DNA of 64,000 nt from an uncultured Albidovulum sp. (GCA_913064775.1 CAJYAD010000003.1:1-64000); one strand, 5' to 3'. Positions 28,438 through 39,381 are shown, numbered from the stretch's first letter. The notes: generated from the sequence alone by a model not told the origin. Numbers and translations: made by a program.

Positions 28438-29399
28438 GGGCGTCTCCGGGTCCAGCCGTAGAGGCAGATCAGCTCCATCGCGACATGGGCGCCCATGATC
28501 GCGGTGGCGCCGGTCGTGTCGTAGGGGGGAGAGACCTCGACCACGTCGCCGCCTTTCAGGTCGATGCCGGCGAGGCCGCGCAGGATCGCCGCCGCCTGGG
28601 CCGAGGTCAGCCCGCCCCAGACCGGCGTGCCGGTGCCCGGCGCGAAGGCGGGGTCGAGCGCGTCGATGTCGAAGGTCAGGTAGCAGGGCGCGTCGCCGAC
28701 GATCGCGCGCACCTTGTCGGCCACCGCCTTCGGGCCGATTTCATGCACCTCCGGTGCGTCGATCACGTTCACGCCGAGGAAGTCGTCGTTATGGGTACGG
28801 ATGCCGATCTGGACCGAGCGCGCGGGATCGACGAGGCCGGTCTTCACCGCCTTGTAGAACATCGTGCCGTGGTCGATGCGGTCCATGTCGTCATCGGGCC
28901 AGGTGTCGCTGTGCGCATCGAACTGGATCAGGCTGATCGGCCCGTATTTCTCGGCATAGGCCTTGAGGATCGGGAAGCTGATGTAATGGTCGCCCCCCAG
29001 CGTCACGCTTCCCGGCCCGGCCTGCAGGATGCCCCGGATATGGGCGGTCAGCGTGTCGGGGAAATCCGCGACCTTGGCGTAGTCAAAGGCCAGATCGCCG
29101 CAATCGACGATCGCCAGTTCATCGAGCGGCGAGTAGCCCCAGCCATAGGGCGGATCGAAGGGCTGCAGAGAGGAGGCCTCGCGGATCGCGCGCGGGCCGA
29201 AGCGGGTGCCGGGCCGGTGCGTCACCGCCTGATCGAAGGGCACGCCGGTGATCGCCAGATCCACCCCGGTCAGATCCTTGGTGTAGCGCCGGCGCAGGAA
29301 CGAGGGGGCGCCGCCGAAGGCGTTCTCGAACGCCAGGCCGCGCGGGTCTTGCCGGGTGAAGGCCATGTCGACCTGTGTCTTCGCATCTTCCAGTGCCAT
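28434..29399 (-). CDS. speB: Agmatinase / ureohydrolase family enzyme
   Basis: 321 aa from the ATG at 29399 (GGAG six bases upstream; the open frame extends 11 codons further). Binuclear manganese ligands are visible in LGGDHYISFP (~136), QFDAHSDTWPD (~154) and FDIDALDPAFAPGTGTP (~238). It splits agmatine to putrescine and urea, or a related guanidino substrate; family members also include guanidinobutyrase, so the exact substrate is inferred. It is divergent from a flavin amine-oxidase-like gene, which suggests polyamine metabolism. Confidence 0.9.
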   Translation of the reverse strand: MALEDAKTQVDMAFTRQDPRGLAFENAFGGAPSFLRRRYTKDLTGVDLAITGVPFDQAVTHRPGTRFGPRAIREASSLQPFDPPYGWGYSPLDELAIVDCGDLAFDYAKVADFPDTLTAHIRGILQAGPGSVTLGGDHYISFPILKAYAEKYGPISLIQFDAHSDTWPDDDMDRIDHGTMFYKAVKTGLVDPARSVQIGIRTHNDDFLGVNVIDAPEVHEIGPKAVADKVRAIVGDAPCYLTFDIDALDPAFAPGTGTPVWGGLTSAQAAAILRGLAGIDLKGGDVVEVSPPYDTTGATAIMGAHVAMELICLYGWTRRRP

Positions 29400-29460
29400 T
29401 CGCCGCTCCATTGACCTTCGCGCCGCCGCCACCTTAGCTGAGGCATCCGCGGGCGCCAGC

Positions 29461-29513
29461 CCCGCCCGGCCCCGCCCGGCCCCGTCCTGCCCCGTGCTGC
29501 CCCGTGCTGCCCC
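29461..29513. repeat. Decamer tandem repeats in the speB/oxidoreductase intergenic region
   Basis: Five C-rich 10-base units in a row (two CCCGCCCGGC, one CCCGTCCTGC, two CCCGTGCTGC), ending directly upstream of the Shine-Dalgarno of the flavoprotein gene. The spacing of one helical turn would place each unit on the same DNA face. Confidence 0.75.
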
Positions 29514-29530
29514 TCAGCCAAGGAGACGCC

Positions 29531-30868
29531 ATGAAACGCCTGTACGAAGCTGACGCCTATACCCGCGACTGGCCCGAAAGCCACTGGCGCCGCTCGCTTC
29601 CGGTGCCTGCGCCTGCGCCGCGGCTGACGGGGCAGGCGACGGCCGAGGTCGCGGTGATCGGCGCGGGCTATGCCGGGCTGTCGGCAGCGCATGAGCTGGT
29701 CACGCGATTCGGCACCGATGTGGTGGTGCTGGACGCGGTGCAGCCCGGCTGGGGCGCCTCGGGGCGCAACGGCGGCTTTTGCTGCCTTGGGGGATCGAAG
29801 CTGAGCGACCGCGCCATCATTCGCCGCGTGGGCGATGAGGGGGCGCGCGCCTTCCATCTGTTCCAGCGCGCCGCGATCGACGGGGTGGCGGACTTCCTGC
29901 AAACCCACGGCATCGACGCGCGCCAGGGCCCCGAGGGCGAGACCTATCTGGCCCACACCCCCGCTGCCTATCGCGCTCTGGCCGAGGCGGCCGCGGCCGA
30001 CCCCACCGCCCGGCTGATCCCGCCCGAGGCCCTGGCCGAGGCTGGCCTCGCTGGGCCCGCCTTCCACGGCGCGCTGCAGGTCGCGCATGGCTTTCCGCTG
30101 CATCCGCTGGCCTATGTCGAGGGGCTGGCGCGGGTCGCGGCGGCGGCGGGGGTGCGCATCCATGGCGACAGCCCGGTGCTGCACCTTGCCCCCGAAGGCG
30201 GCGGCTGGCGGCTGGACACGCCTGACGGAACGCTGCGCGCCAAACGCGTGCTGGTCGCGACCAACGGCTATTCGTCGGAGGATCTGCCGCGCTGGCTGGC
30301 CGGGCGCAGCCTGCCGGCGCTGTCCTCGATCATGGTCACCCGGCCGATCAGCGCCGAGGAACGCGCGGCGCAGGGCTTCACCTCGGCGCTGATGGCTGCC
30401 GACACCCGCACCGCGCTGCATTACTTCCGCCACCTGCCCGACGGGCGCTTCCTGTTCGGGATGCGCGGCGGCACCTCGGCCGCGCCCGCCGCCATCGCCG
30501 CCACACAGACCCGGGTGCGGGTGCATTTCGACGCCATGTTCCCCGCCTGGACCGGGGTCGAGACCGAAAGCCGCTGGTCGGGCTTCGTCTGCCTGACCGG
30601 ATCGCTCGCCCCCTTCGTGGGCCGGGTGCCGGGGGCCGAGGGGCTGTTCGCCGCGCTCGGCTGGCACGGCAGCGGCGTCGCGCCGGCCAGCCGGGGTGGG
30701 CGACTGGCCGCACGGCTGATCGCGGGCGCCGAGGCCGACATCCCCGCGCTGATGGCCCTGCCGCCGCGCCGCTTCCCCCTGCCCGCCTTCCGGCGCACCG
30801 CACTGGCCGCGGGCTATCTGGCGGCGGAACTGCGCGACGGCGCCCTGCCCCGCAGCCCCCGGCCATGA
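29531..30868 (+). CDS. FAD-dependent oxidoreductase (DAO family, PuuB-like)
   Basis: A 445-aa flavoprotein with the dinucleotide-binding motif VAVIGAGYAGLSAAHEL near residues 40-55, the DAO-family GWGASGRNGGFCCLGG (~75-90) and a C-terminal FAD contact LGWHGSGVAPASRGG. The N-terminal YEADAYTRDWPESHWRRSLP resembles gamma-glutamylputrescine oxidases (PuuB/OrdL). AAGGAGACGCC precedes the ATG. Next to a divergent agmatinase, a role in putrescine breakdown is plausible but unproven. Confidence 0.85.
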   Translation: MKRLYEADAYTRDWPESHWRRSLPVPAPAPRLTGQATAEVAVIGAGYAGLSAAHELVTRFGTDVVVLDAVQPGWGASGRNGGFCCLGGSKLSDRAIIRRVGDEGARAFHLFQRAAIDGVADFLQTHGIDARQGPEGETYLAHTPAAYRALAEAAAADPTARLIPPEALAEAGLAGPAFHGALQVAHGFPLHPLAYVEGLARVAAAAGVRIHGDSPVLHLAPEGGGWRLDTPDGTLRAKRVLVATNGYSSEDLPRWLAGRSLPALSSIMVTRPISAEERAAQGFTSALMAADTRTALHYFRHLPDGRFLFGMRGGTSAAPAAIAATQTRVRVHFDAMFPAWTGVETESRWSGFVCLTGSLAPFVGRVPGAEGLFAALGWHGSGVAPASRGGRLAARLIAGAEADIPALMALPPRRFPLPAFRRTALAAGYLAAELRDGALPRSPRP

Positions 30869-30936
30869 CGCCCCGCCATGCCCCACCCCGCACCGAAACC
30901 ATTGACCCCGGCGCCGTCGCGCGTCATGACCGGGCC

Positions 30937-31275
30937 ATGCTGATCTTCAAGATATTCCGCCGCCCCGAATGGGATGACTTCCGCGCCGCGGGCACCACCC
31001 TGGGTGCCCCGATCGACCTGGCCGATGGCTTCATCCATTTCTCGACCGCCGCCCAGGTGGCCGAGACCGCAGCCAAGCATTTCGCCAAGGAAAGCGATCT
31101 GGTCCTTGTGGCCTTCGACCCCGACACCCTCGGCCCCAAGCTGAAGTGGGAGCCCTCGCGCGGCGACGCGCTCTTCCCGCATCTCTACCGCGCGCTCAGC
31201 CTCGACGAAGTCGTCTGGGACAAGTCCCTGCCGTTGGGCGCCGCCGGCCACATCTTCCCCGAGGGCGTGCCGTGA
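30937..31275 (+). CDS. DUF952 family protein
   Basis: A 112-aa cytosolic protein of the DUF952 family. It has [13 protein letters not shown] at the start, then [22 protein letters not shown] and a C-terminal [16 protein letters not shown], resembling a fold related to ADP-ribose-binding or transferase proteins. I took the ATG at 30937 because the family begins there; the frame is open back to 30865. Its stop overlaps the pyrD start (GTGA). Confidence 0.85.
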   Translation: MLIFKIFRRPEWDDFRAAGTTLGAPIDLADGFIHFSTAAQVAETAAKHFAKESDLVLVAFDPDTLGPKLKWEPSRGDALFPHLYRALSLDEVVWDKSLPLGAAGHIFPEGVP

Positions 31276-32330
31276 CGCCGGTCGAGCGGCTTGGCCTTTG
31301 CGCGCTGCACCGGCTCGACCCCGAGCGTGCCCATGGCCTGTCGCTGAAGGCGCTGCGCGCGGGGCTGGTGCCGCTGCCCGGGCCCGTCACCTCGGCGCGG
31401 CTGGCGACGCGCATCGCGGGGCTGGAGCTGCCGAACCCGGTGGGGCTGGCCGCGGGCTTCGACAAGAACGCCGAGGCGCTGGCGCCGCTGGCCCGCGCCG
31501 GCTTCGGCTTTCTCGAGGTCGGCGCCGCCACCCCGCGCCCGCAGCCCGGCAATCCGCGCCCCCGCCTCTTCCGCCTTGCCCAGGACCGCGCCGCGATCAA
31601 TCGCTTCGGCTTCAACAATGACGGCGCCCAGGCGATCGCCGCGCGCCTTGCCCAGCGCCCGCGGAAGGCGGTGATCGGCCTCAACCTCGGCGCCAACAAG
31701 GACAGTGCCGACCGCGCCGCCGATTTCGCCCAGGTGCTGGCCAGCTGCGGCGCGCATCTCGATTTCGCGACGGTGAACGTCTCCTCCCCTAACACCGAGA
31801 AACTGCGCGATCTGCAGGGCAAGGCGGCGCTCTCGGCGCTGCTGGCGGGGGTGCTGGGCACGCGCGATTCACTGCCGCGCAAGATCCCGGTGTTCCTGAA
31901 GATCGCGCCGGATCTGACCGAGGCAGAGCTTGCCGATATCGCCGAGGTCGCGCTGAGCACCGGCATCGACGCGGTGATCGCCACCAACACCACGCTTGAC
32001 CGCAGCGGCCTGCATGGCCCCCATGCGCAGGAAAAGGGCGGCCTTTCCGGCGCGCCGCTGTTTGAGCGCTCGACCCGGGTGCTCGCGCGGCTCTCAAAAC
32101 TGACGGAGGGCCGGGTGCCGCTGATCGGCGTGGGCGGGATCGCCTCGGCCGAACAGGCCTATGCCAAGATCCGCGCCGGCGCCTCGGCGGTGCAGCTCTA
32201 CACCGCGATGGTCTATGAGGGCATCGGCCTCGCGCCGCAGATCGCGCGCGGCCTTGACACGCTTCTCGCCCGCGACGGCTTCGCCAATGTGGCCGAGGCC
32301 GTGGGATCCGCAAGGCAGGACTGGCTATGA
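31272..32330 (+). CDS. pyrD: Dihydroorotate dehydrogenase (quinone), class 2
   Basis: A 352-aa membrane-associated FMN enzyme of de novo pyrimidine synthesis that oxidises dihydroorotate with quinone. Class 2 features are an N-terminal amphipathic helix region ([17 protein letters not shown]), [36 protein letters not shown] (active-site Ser region, ~167) and [16 protein letters not shown]. The GTG start overlaps the DUF952 stop; its own stop overlaps arsC (ATGA). Confidence 0.95.
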   Translation: MTPVERLGLCALHRLDPERAHGLSLKALRAGLVPLPGPVTSARLATRIAGLELPNPVGLAAGFDKNAEALAPLARAGFGFLEVGAATPRPQPGNPRPRLFRLAQDRAAINRFGFNNDGAQAIAARLAQRPRKAVIGLNLGANKDSADRAADFAQVLASCGAHLDFATVNVSSPNTEKLRDLQGKAALSALLAGVLGTRDSLPRKIPVFLKIAPDLTEAELADIAEVALSTGIDAVIATNTTLDRSGLHGPHAQEKGGLSGAPLFERSTRVLARLSKLTEGRVPLIGVGGIASAEQAYAKIRAGASAVQLYTAMVYEGIGLAPQIARGLDTLLARDGFANVAEAVGSARQDWL

Positions 32331-32671
32331 AACTGACCATCTGGCACAATCCGCGCTGCACGAAATCGCGCCAGACGCTCGCGCTGCTGGAAGACCGCGG
32401 CATGACGCCGGAAATCCGCCGCTACCTAGACGTGCCCCCGTCTGGGGCCGAAATCCGCGCGGCGCTGAAGGCCCTCGGCCTGCCCGCGATTGCCCTTCTG
32501 CGAACCAAGGAGGCGCTCTTTTCCGAGCTGGGCCTCACGACGGACAGCTCAGACGAGACCCTGATCGCCGCGATGGCCGCCCACCCCCGGCTGATCGAGC
32601 GCCCAGTGGTCTTCCACGGCGACCGCGCCGCCCTTGGCCGCCCGCCAGAAGCGGTTCTGGCGATCCTCTGA
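32327..32671 (+). CDS. arsC: Arsenate reductase, glutaredoxin-type (ArsC)
   Basis: 114 aa with the ArsC active-site loop [12 protein letters not shown] (catalytic Cys 11) and the [12 protein letters not shown] block used in substrate binding, ending with [21 protein letters not shown]. It reduces arsenate to arsenite with glutathione/glutaredoxin. No arsB or arsR is nearby; it is coupled to pyrD by a 4-base overlap, so a general redox role is also possible. Confidence 0.88.
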   Translation: MKLTIWHNPRCTKSRQTLALLEDRGMTPEIRRYLDVPPSGAEIRAALKALGLPAIALLRTKEALFSELGLTTDSSDETLIAAMAAHPRLIERPVVFHGDRAALGRPPEAVLAIL

Positions 32672-32705
32672 CCCTTTCAGTGTTCTGCAAATACGCCCCC
32701 GGCGT

Positions 32706-34010
32706 CTACACCAGCGCCCGCTCCAGCGCCGGATAGCGGCGCCACAGCGTCACCCCCCGCGCCACGTTCAGCACCAGCAGCCCGGCCCAAAGGCCATGAT
32801 TGCCGAAGGCCGGCACCAGCGCCGCCAGCGCCAGCGCGTAGATCGCGACCGAGATCGCCATCGCATTGCGCATCGCCGCGGTGCGGGTCGCGCCGATGAA
32901 GATGCCGTCCAGCATGTAGCTGGCCAGGCTGATCAGCACCGCCGCCACCACCCAGGGCAGGTAGACCCGCGCCTCCAGCTGTACCTTGGGCGCCTTGGCC
33001 ATCAGATCGATGATCGCCGGCCCCGCCAGCCAGAACCCCGCCGCCATCAGCACCGCCGCCAGCGCCGCCCATTGGCTGGACAGCAGGGCCGCGCGCCGCA
33101 GCCGCGGGATCGACCGCGCCCCCACTGCCTGGCCGACCAGCGATTCCGCGGCGAAGGCGAAGCCGTCCAGCGCGAAGGCGGCGATCTCGAGAAACTGCAT
33201 CAGCACCTGATTGGCAGCCAGCGTCACATCCCCGAACCCCGCGCCAAGAAAGACGAAGCTGGTGAACGAGGTCTGCAACAGCACCGAGCGCAGCATGATA
33301 TCGCCATTCACCGCCAGCATCAGGCGCAGCCGCGCGCGGTCGAACACCCGCAGCCAGTCGCGCCACTGATCGCCGGCAAAGGCTGCGCGGCACAGCCACA
33401 GCCCCAGCAAAAGCCCGCTCCAATCCGCGATCAGCGTGGCCGAGGCCACACCCTTCACGCCCCAGCCCAGGCCCAGCACGAACCACAGATCCAGCCCCAT
33501 GTTCAGCGCGTTCATCCACAGCTGCATGACCAGCACGCCCCGGGTGCGCTCCAACGCGATTAGCCAGCCGGTGATGGCATAGATCGAGATCGTCGCCGGC
33601 GCCCCCCAGATCCGCACCGACAGATAGTCGCGCGCCAGGGCCTCGACATCTGCCGAGGCCGGCGCGATCTTGAACGCCAGCCAGAACAGCGGCGCCTGCG
33701 CCAGCACGAACACCAGCCCCGCCCCGAAGCCGATCAGCAGCGCGCGCGTCAAAATGGCGCCGGTCTCGGGCAGGTCGCCCGCGCCATGCGCCTGCGCCAC
33801 CATCCCCGAGGTGCCCATGCGCAGGAACCCGAACATCCAGAAGATCGAGCTGAGTACCACCGCCCCCAGCCCCACCGCCCCGATCGGCGCGGCCAGTCCC
33901 ATCTGCCCGACCACCCCGGTATCCACCGCCCCCAGGATCGGCACGGTGGCGTTCGACAGCACGATCGGCAGCGCGACCTTCAGGACCCGCCGGTGGCTGA
34001 TGTCAGCCAT
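32706..34010 (-). CDS. MATE-family efflux transporter
   Basis: 434 aa with about 12 hydrophobic helices in two halves, the MATE layout (VDTGVVGQMGLAAPIGAVGLG near residues 26-46, FGFLRMGTSGMVAQAHGAG near 60-78). It probably exports drugs or metabolites using a cation gradient; the substrate is unknown. It overlaps the upstream thioesterase gene by eight bases, forming a three-gene reverse operon. Confidence 0.9.
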   Translation of the reverse strand: MADISHRRVLKVALPIVLSNATVPILGAVDTGVVGQMGLAAPIGAVGLGAVVLSSIFWMFGFLRMGTSGMVAQAHGAGDLPETGAILTRALLIGFGAGLVFVLAQAPLFWLAFKIAPASADVEALARDYLSVRIWGAPATISIYAITGWLIALERTRGVLVMQLWMNALNMGLDLWFVLGLGWGVKGVASATLIADWSGLLLGLWLCRAAFAGDQWRDWLRVFDRARLRLMLAVNGDIMLRSVLLQTSFTSFVFLGAGFGDVTLAANQVLMQFLEIAAFALDGFAFAAESLVGQAVGARSIPRLRRAALLSSQWAALAAVLMAAGFWLAGPAIIDLMAKAPKVQLEARVYLPWVVAAVLISLASYMLDGIFIGATRTAAMRNAMAISVAIYALALAALVPAFGNHGLWAGLLVLNVARGVTLWRRYPALERALV

Positions 34011-34520
34011 GGCCGCTGGCGGGCCGCTCGGGCATCAGGAAATGGCCCGAAGCCTGGGCGAACAGCCGCGCGCGGTTGTCCTGCCAGGCCTCGACATGGA
34101 CGCTGGCATAGCGCCGCCCCGAGCGGTTCACCCGCGCCCGCGCATAGGCGTCGCGCGGCAGGCCGGGGCGCAGGTAGTCGACGGTGAAATCGATCGTCTT
34201 GGGCAGCCGCGGCAGATGCGCCGGATCAACCGCTTTCGGGTCGAGATCGCCGCGCTCCATTTCCTCCCACAGGATCGACCAGGAAAGCCCGACAATCGCG
34301 GCGGTCTCCAGGAAGGCCGCAGTCACCCCGCCATGCAGCGCCGGCAGGAAAGGATTGCCGATCAGCTTTTCGTCGAAGCGCAGCACGGCGGTCAATTCGT
34401 CGCCACGGCGGTCGAAGGTGATGCCAAGGAAGCTGGCGTAGGGAATGCCCTCGGTCAGCACCCGCAGCGCGCCATCGCGGCGTTGCTTGATCACCTGCAC
34501 GGGTTCGGGGCGCGGGCGGC

Positions 34521-34524
<4 letters not shown>
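34003..34524 (-). CDS. PaaI-type hotdog thioesterase
   Basis: 173 aa. The hotdog-fold signature is [21 protein letters not shown] (mid protein) and the [19 protein letters not shown] strand. It likely hydrolyses an acyl-CoA. Its ATG overlaps the stop of a second PaaI-like gene upstream and its end overlaps the MATE gene. The tandem pair probably arose by duplication but has diverged in the N-terminal region. Confidence 0.85.
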
Positions 34525-36160
<1,636 letters not shown>

Positions 36161-36360
36161 GCGCGCCCCCCAAAATCAGGATCCCCGCCCAGGCCCTCCC
36201 GTCCCCCGAGGGATAATTTTCGCCCCCATCGCCACGCGGCGGCATTTTGGCCGTTTTTCCCTGCGTTGCCTCGGCTTTGCTTGAATCTTACCATTTTTCC
36301 CGGATAACTCGCCCCAACACTCCCTTTTTCGGGGCGCGACCCTAGTCAGAAAGTTCTAAT

Positions 36361-38067
36361 ATGCAGCTTCCCAATCTCGTCCCGATCCCCGAACTCTATG
36401 TCTCCTACGAGTCCGCGCAGAAACTGAAAGCCGAGGCCGGGGATCTGCCCTCGTGGGATATGACCCCACGTCAGGTCTGCGATCTGGAACTGCTGATGAA
36501 CGGCGGCTTCTACCCGCTGAAGGGTTTCCTGACCGAGGAAGACTACGACGGCGTTGTCTCGGACATGCGGCTGAAAAGCGGCGCGCTCTGGCCGATGCCG
36601 ATCAACCTCGACGTCTCGGAAAAATTCGCTGACGGGATTGAGCCGGGCCAGGACATCGCCCTGCGCGACCCCGAGGGGGTGATCCTGGCGATCCTGTCGG
36701 TCACCGACAAATGGGTGCCCAACAAGACGCGTGAGGCCGAAGGTGTCTACGGCGCCGACGATCTGGCGCATCCGGCGGTGAACTACCTGCACAACAGCGC
36801 CGGCCCGGTCTATCTGGGCGGCCCGATCACCGGCATCCAGCAGCCGGTGCACTACGATTTCAAGGCCCGCCGCGACACCCCGAACGAATTGCGCGCCTAT
36901 TTCCGCAAGCTCGGTTGGCGCCGCGTCGTGGCGTTCCAGACCCGCAATCCGCTGCACCGCGCGCATCAGGAACTGACCTTCCGCGCCGCGCGCGAGGCGC
37001 AGGCGAACCTGCTGATCCACCCGGTCGTCGGCATGACCAAGCCAGGCGATGTCGATCATTTCACCCGGGTGCGCTGCTATGAGGCGGTGCAGGACAAATA
37101 CCCCTCGGCCACCACCACGATGAGCCTGCTGAACCTGGCGATGCGCATGGCCGGCCCGCGCGAGGCGCTGTGGCACGCGATCATCCGCAAGAACCACGGC
37201 TGCACCCATTTCATCGTCGGTCGCGACCATGCGGGCCCCGGCAAGAACTCCGCCGGCAATGATTTCTACGGCCCCTATGACGCGCAAGAAATGGTGCGCA
37301 AGCACCAAGAGGAAGTCGGCATCGAGATGGTCGATTTCAAGCATATGGTCTATGTGCAGGAGCGCGCCCAATATGAGCCCGCCGACGAGATCGAGAAGGG
37401 CGTGACCGTCCTCAACATCTCGGGGACCGAGCTGCGCCGCCGCCTGCGCGAGGGGCTGGATATCCCCGAATGGTTCTCGTTCCCCGAGGTGGTGCGCGAG
37501 TTGCGCCGCACCTCCCCGGCGCGCTCGCAGCAGGGTTTCACGGTGTTCTTCACCGGCTTCTCTGGCTCGGGCAAGTCGACCATCGCCAACGCGCTGATGG
37601 TCAAGCTGATGGAGATGGGCGGGCGTCCGGTGACGCTGCTTGACGGCGACGTAGTGCGCAAGAACCTGTCGTCAGAGCTGGGGTTTTCCAAGGAACACCG
37701 CGACCTGAACATCCGTCGCATCGGCTTTGTGGCCAGCGAGATCACCAAGAACGGCGGCATCGCCATCTGCGCCCCGATCGCCCCCTATACCGCCACCCGC
37801 CGCGCAGTGCGCGAGGAGATCGAGCAATACGGCGCCTTCGTGGAAATCCATGTGGCGACCAGCCTGGAAGAATGCGAACGCCGCGACCGCAAGGGGCTCT
37901 ACAAGCTGGCGCGCGAGGGCAAGATCAAGGAATTCACCGGGATCTCGGACCCCTACGAGGCGCCCGAACATCCCGAACTGCGGGTCGAGACGGAAAATGT
38001 CGATGTCGACAATTGCGCCCATCAGGTGCTGTTGAAGCTCGAATCCATGGGGCTGATCCGGGGCTGA
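36361..38067 (+). CDS. cysC: Bifunctional sulfate adenylyltransferase / adenylylsulfate kinase
   Basis: A 568-aa fusion for sulfate activation. Residues ~1-385 form an ATP sulfurylase with QTRNPLHRAHQELT (~192) and GRDHAGPGKN (~287), which makes APS. Residues ~390-568 form an APS kinase with P-loop GFSGSGKSTIANAL (~398) and the DGDVVRKNL motif, which makes PAPS. No cysDN-type subunits or PAPS reductase genes are in the window. The 200-base upstream region contains TTGAAT and GATAAC spaced 16 bases apart, a possible promoter. Downstream is a palindromic repeat shared with the convergent heat-shock genes. Confidence 0.93.
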   Translation: MQLPNLVPIPELYVSYESAQKLKAEAGDLPSWDMTPRQVCDLELLMNGGFYPLKGFLTEEDYDGVVSDMRLKSGALWPMPINLDVSEKFADGIEPGQDIALRDPEGVILAILSVTDKWVPNKTREAEGVYGADDLAHPAVNYLHNSAGPVYLGGPITGIQQPVHYDFKARRDTPNELRAYFRKLGWRRVVAFQTRNPLHRAHQELTFRAAREAQANLLIHPVVGMTKPGDVDHFTRVRCYEAVQDKYPSATTTMSLLNLAMRMAGPREALWHAIIRKNHGCTHFIVGRDHAGPGKNSAGNDFYGPYDAQEMVRKHQEEVGIEMVDFKHMVYVQERAQYEPADEIEKGVTVLNISGTELRRRLREGLDIPEWFSFPEVVRELRRTSPARSQQGFTVFFTGFSGSGKSTIANALMVKLMEMGGRPVTLLDGDVVRKNLSSELGFSKEHRDLNIRRIGFVASEITKNGGIAICAPIAPYTATRRAVREEIEQYGAFVEIHVATSLEECERRDRKGLYKLAREGKIKEFTGISDPYEAPEHPELRVETENVDVDNCAHQVLLKLESMGLIRG

Positions 38068-38075
38068 GACTCCGC

Positions 38076-38166
38076 GGCGGGGGCTCTGCCCCCTGCACCC
38101 CCGGGATACTTCCGCCAGAAAGAAGGGGATTGATCCTTCCTCTTTCTTTCTGGCCCAAATATCCCA
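38076..38166. repeat. Palindromic intergenic repeat between convergent genes
   Basis: A GGGGG-CTCTG-CCCCC hairpin, then arms 38103-38125 (GGGATACTTCCGCCAGAAAG...) and 38143-38165 (...CTTTCTGGCCCAAATATCCC) in inverted orientation. It lies between the sulfate-activation gene and the DUF1150 gene, where a bidirectional terminator is expected. Confidence 0.78.
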
Positions 38167-38197
38167 TGGGCCTCTCAGTTGCGCGGTACCGTGTAGG

Positions 38198-38431
38198 TCA
38201 GTGCGCGCTGACCGGGGTCAGGTCGTTCTGGCGCGCCAGCGCGAAGGCCAGCCGCCGGTCGCGCACCAGCGCGATCCGCTCGCCGTCGGATCCGTGCACG
38301 GCGTAAAGCGTCTCCAGCCCCTCGGCCTGATCGCGGATCTCTTGCGGCAGGCTGTCGACCGCGACGGGGCGGACATAGACGATCGGGCGCACGCCCGCCT
38401 GTTCCGGTCCGAATTCGTATTTGGTATCCAT
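38198..38431 (-). CDS. DUF1150 family protein
   Basis: A 77-aa protein (VYVRPVAVDSLPQEIRDQAE, then LYAVHGSDGERIALVRDRRLAFALARQNDL), typical of the DUF1150 family found after small heat-shock genes in alphaproteobacteria. AAGGAGG lies six bases before the ATG at 38431. It starts 11 bases after the hsp20 stop, so it should be co-induced by heat. The function is unknown. Confidence 0.85.
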   Translation of the reverse strand: MDTKYEFGPEQAGVRPIVYVRPVAVDSLPQEIRDQAEGLETLYAVHGSDGERIALVRDRRLAFALARQNDLTPVSAH

Positions 38432-38442
38432 GATGGCCTCCT

Positions 38443-38856
38443 TCACCCTCGGCTGATCGGAATGGTCTGCATCTTGGTTTCGGGCAGCGATCGGCGCAGA
38501 TCGATATGCAGCAACCCGTTTTCCAGGGATGCCCCCGCCACCTCGACCCCGTCGGCAAGCACGAAGCTGCGTTGGAAAGCGCGCGCCGCGATGCCGCGGT
38601 GCAGGAAGACCCGGGCCTCGTCGCACTCGGCCTGACGGCCGCGGATGATCAGCTGGCGGTCCTCAACGGTGATCGAGAGATCCTCGTCGCGGAACCCCGC
38701 GACGGCAAGCGTGATGCGGTAGGCGGTCTCGCCCGATTGTTCGATGTTGAAGGGCGGATAGCCTTCCGTCCCGGCCTTGGCGCTGCGTTCGACCAGCTGG
38801 TCGAGGCGCTCAAAGCCCAGAAGGAACGGATGCGAGGCAAAGCTCAGTTTCGTCAT
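38443..38856 (-). CDS. Small heat-shock protein, Hsp20/IbpA family
   Basis: 137 aa with an alpha-crystallin domain: PPFNIEQSGETAYRITLAVA, DLSITVEDRQLIIRGRQ and the C-terminal ENGLLHIDLRRSLPE, followed by an IPI-type tail motif (QTIPISRG). It holds unfolded proteins for refolding. I chose the ATG at 38856 (AAGGA upstream) over the open frame to 38898. A heat-shock-type promoter lies at 38916-38946. Confidence 0.92.
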   Translation of the reverse strand: MTKLSFASHPFLLGFERLDQLVERSAKAGTEGYPPFNIEQSGETAYRITLAVAGFRDEDLSITVEDRQLIIRGRQAECDEARVFLHRGIAARAFQRSFVLADGVEVAGASLENGLLHIDLRRSLPETKMQTIPISRG

Positions 38857-38915
38857 CAATGGATGTCCTTGATAGAAGCGACATATCCCGGGCCCCAATC
38901 GGGCACCCGTGACTA

Positions 38916-38946
38916 TGATATGGGAAGCTTTCCGGGGGCTTGCAAG
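38916..38946 (-). promoter_or_regulatory. Probable RpoH (sigma-32) heat-shock promoter of hsp20
   Basis: On the minus strand CTTGCAA (38946-38940) and CCCATATCA (38924-38916) are 15 bases apart. The sigma-32 consensus is CTTGAAA then CCCCATNTA with a spacing of about 11-16. It lies 60 bases upstream of the hsp20 start codon. Confidence 0.65.
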
Positions 38947-39063
38947 GGCGCCTGCCGGTGCACGGGGCCCGCCGCGCCGCAGAGACCGGGCCGCGAAGCT
39001 TTCCGCATACGGGACGAATGGCTATATGCTGGACAGGGGAATCACCACGAGACGACATCGCGC

Positions 39064-39282
39064 ATGAACGGATCCAGCAAACTCGGCAACGAAGAGATCC
39101 TGAGATACGAGCTCGAGGTGCTGAAACGCGAGCATCGCGACCTTGACGACGCGATCCATGCGCTGGAACAGGCAGGCCGCGCCGATCAGCTGCGCTTGCG
39201 GCGGCTAAAGAAGCAAAAGCTGGCGCTGAAGGATCAGATCGCGCGGATCGAGGACCGCTTGTTCCCTGATATCATCGCCTGA
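39064..39282 (+). CDS. YdcH family protein (DUF465)
   Basis: A 72-aa, highly charged, helical protein (LEVLKREHRDLDDAIHALEQ, then RLRRLKKQKLALKDQIARIED), matching the YdcH/DUF465 family. It probably forms a helical hairpin or coiled coil. It is divergent from hsp20 with ~207 bases between the starts and is followed by purE. The role is unknown. Confidence 0.85.
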   Translation: MNGSSKLGNEEILRYELEVLKREHRDLDDAIHALEQAGRADQLRLRRLKKQKLALKDQIARIEDRLFPDIIA

Positions 39283-39324
39283 ACGGCACGCGATTTGCGC
39301 CTTTGGCGACATGCGGGCGGGCGC

Positions 39325-39352
39325 TTGCCCCCGCGCCCTTCGCCGCTATAGT
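39325..39352 (+). promoter_or_regulatory. Probable sigma-70 promoter of purEK
   Basis: TTGCCC (39325-39330) and TATAGT (39347-39352) are separated by 16 bases, 29 bases before the purE start codon. Confidence 0.5.
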
Positions 39353-39381
39353 GCGCGCTCCGAACCAGACGGGGGAACTTC

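Noticed and set aside
32327-32671. Arsenic-resistance operon
   Set aside because: There is one arsC-like gene coupled to pyrD, with no arsR, arsB or acr3 nearby.
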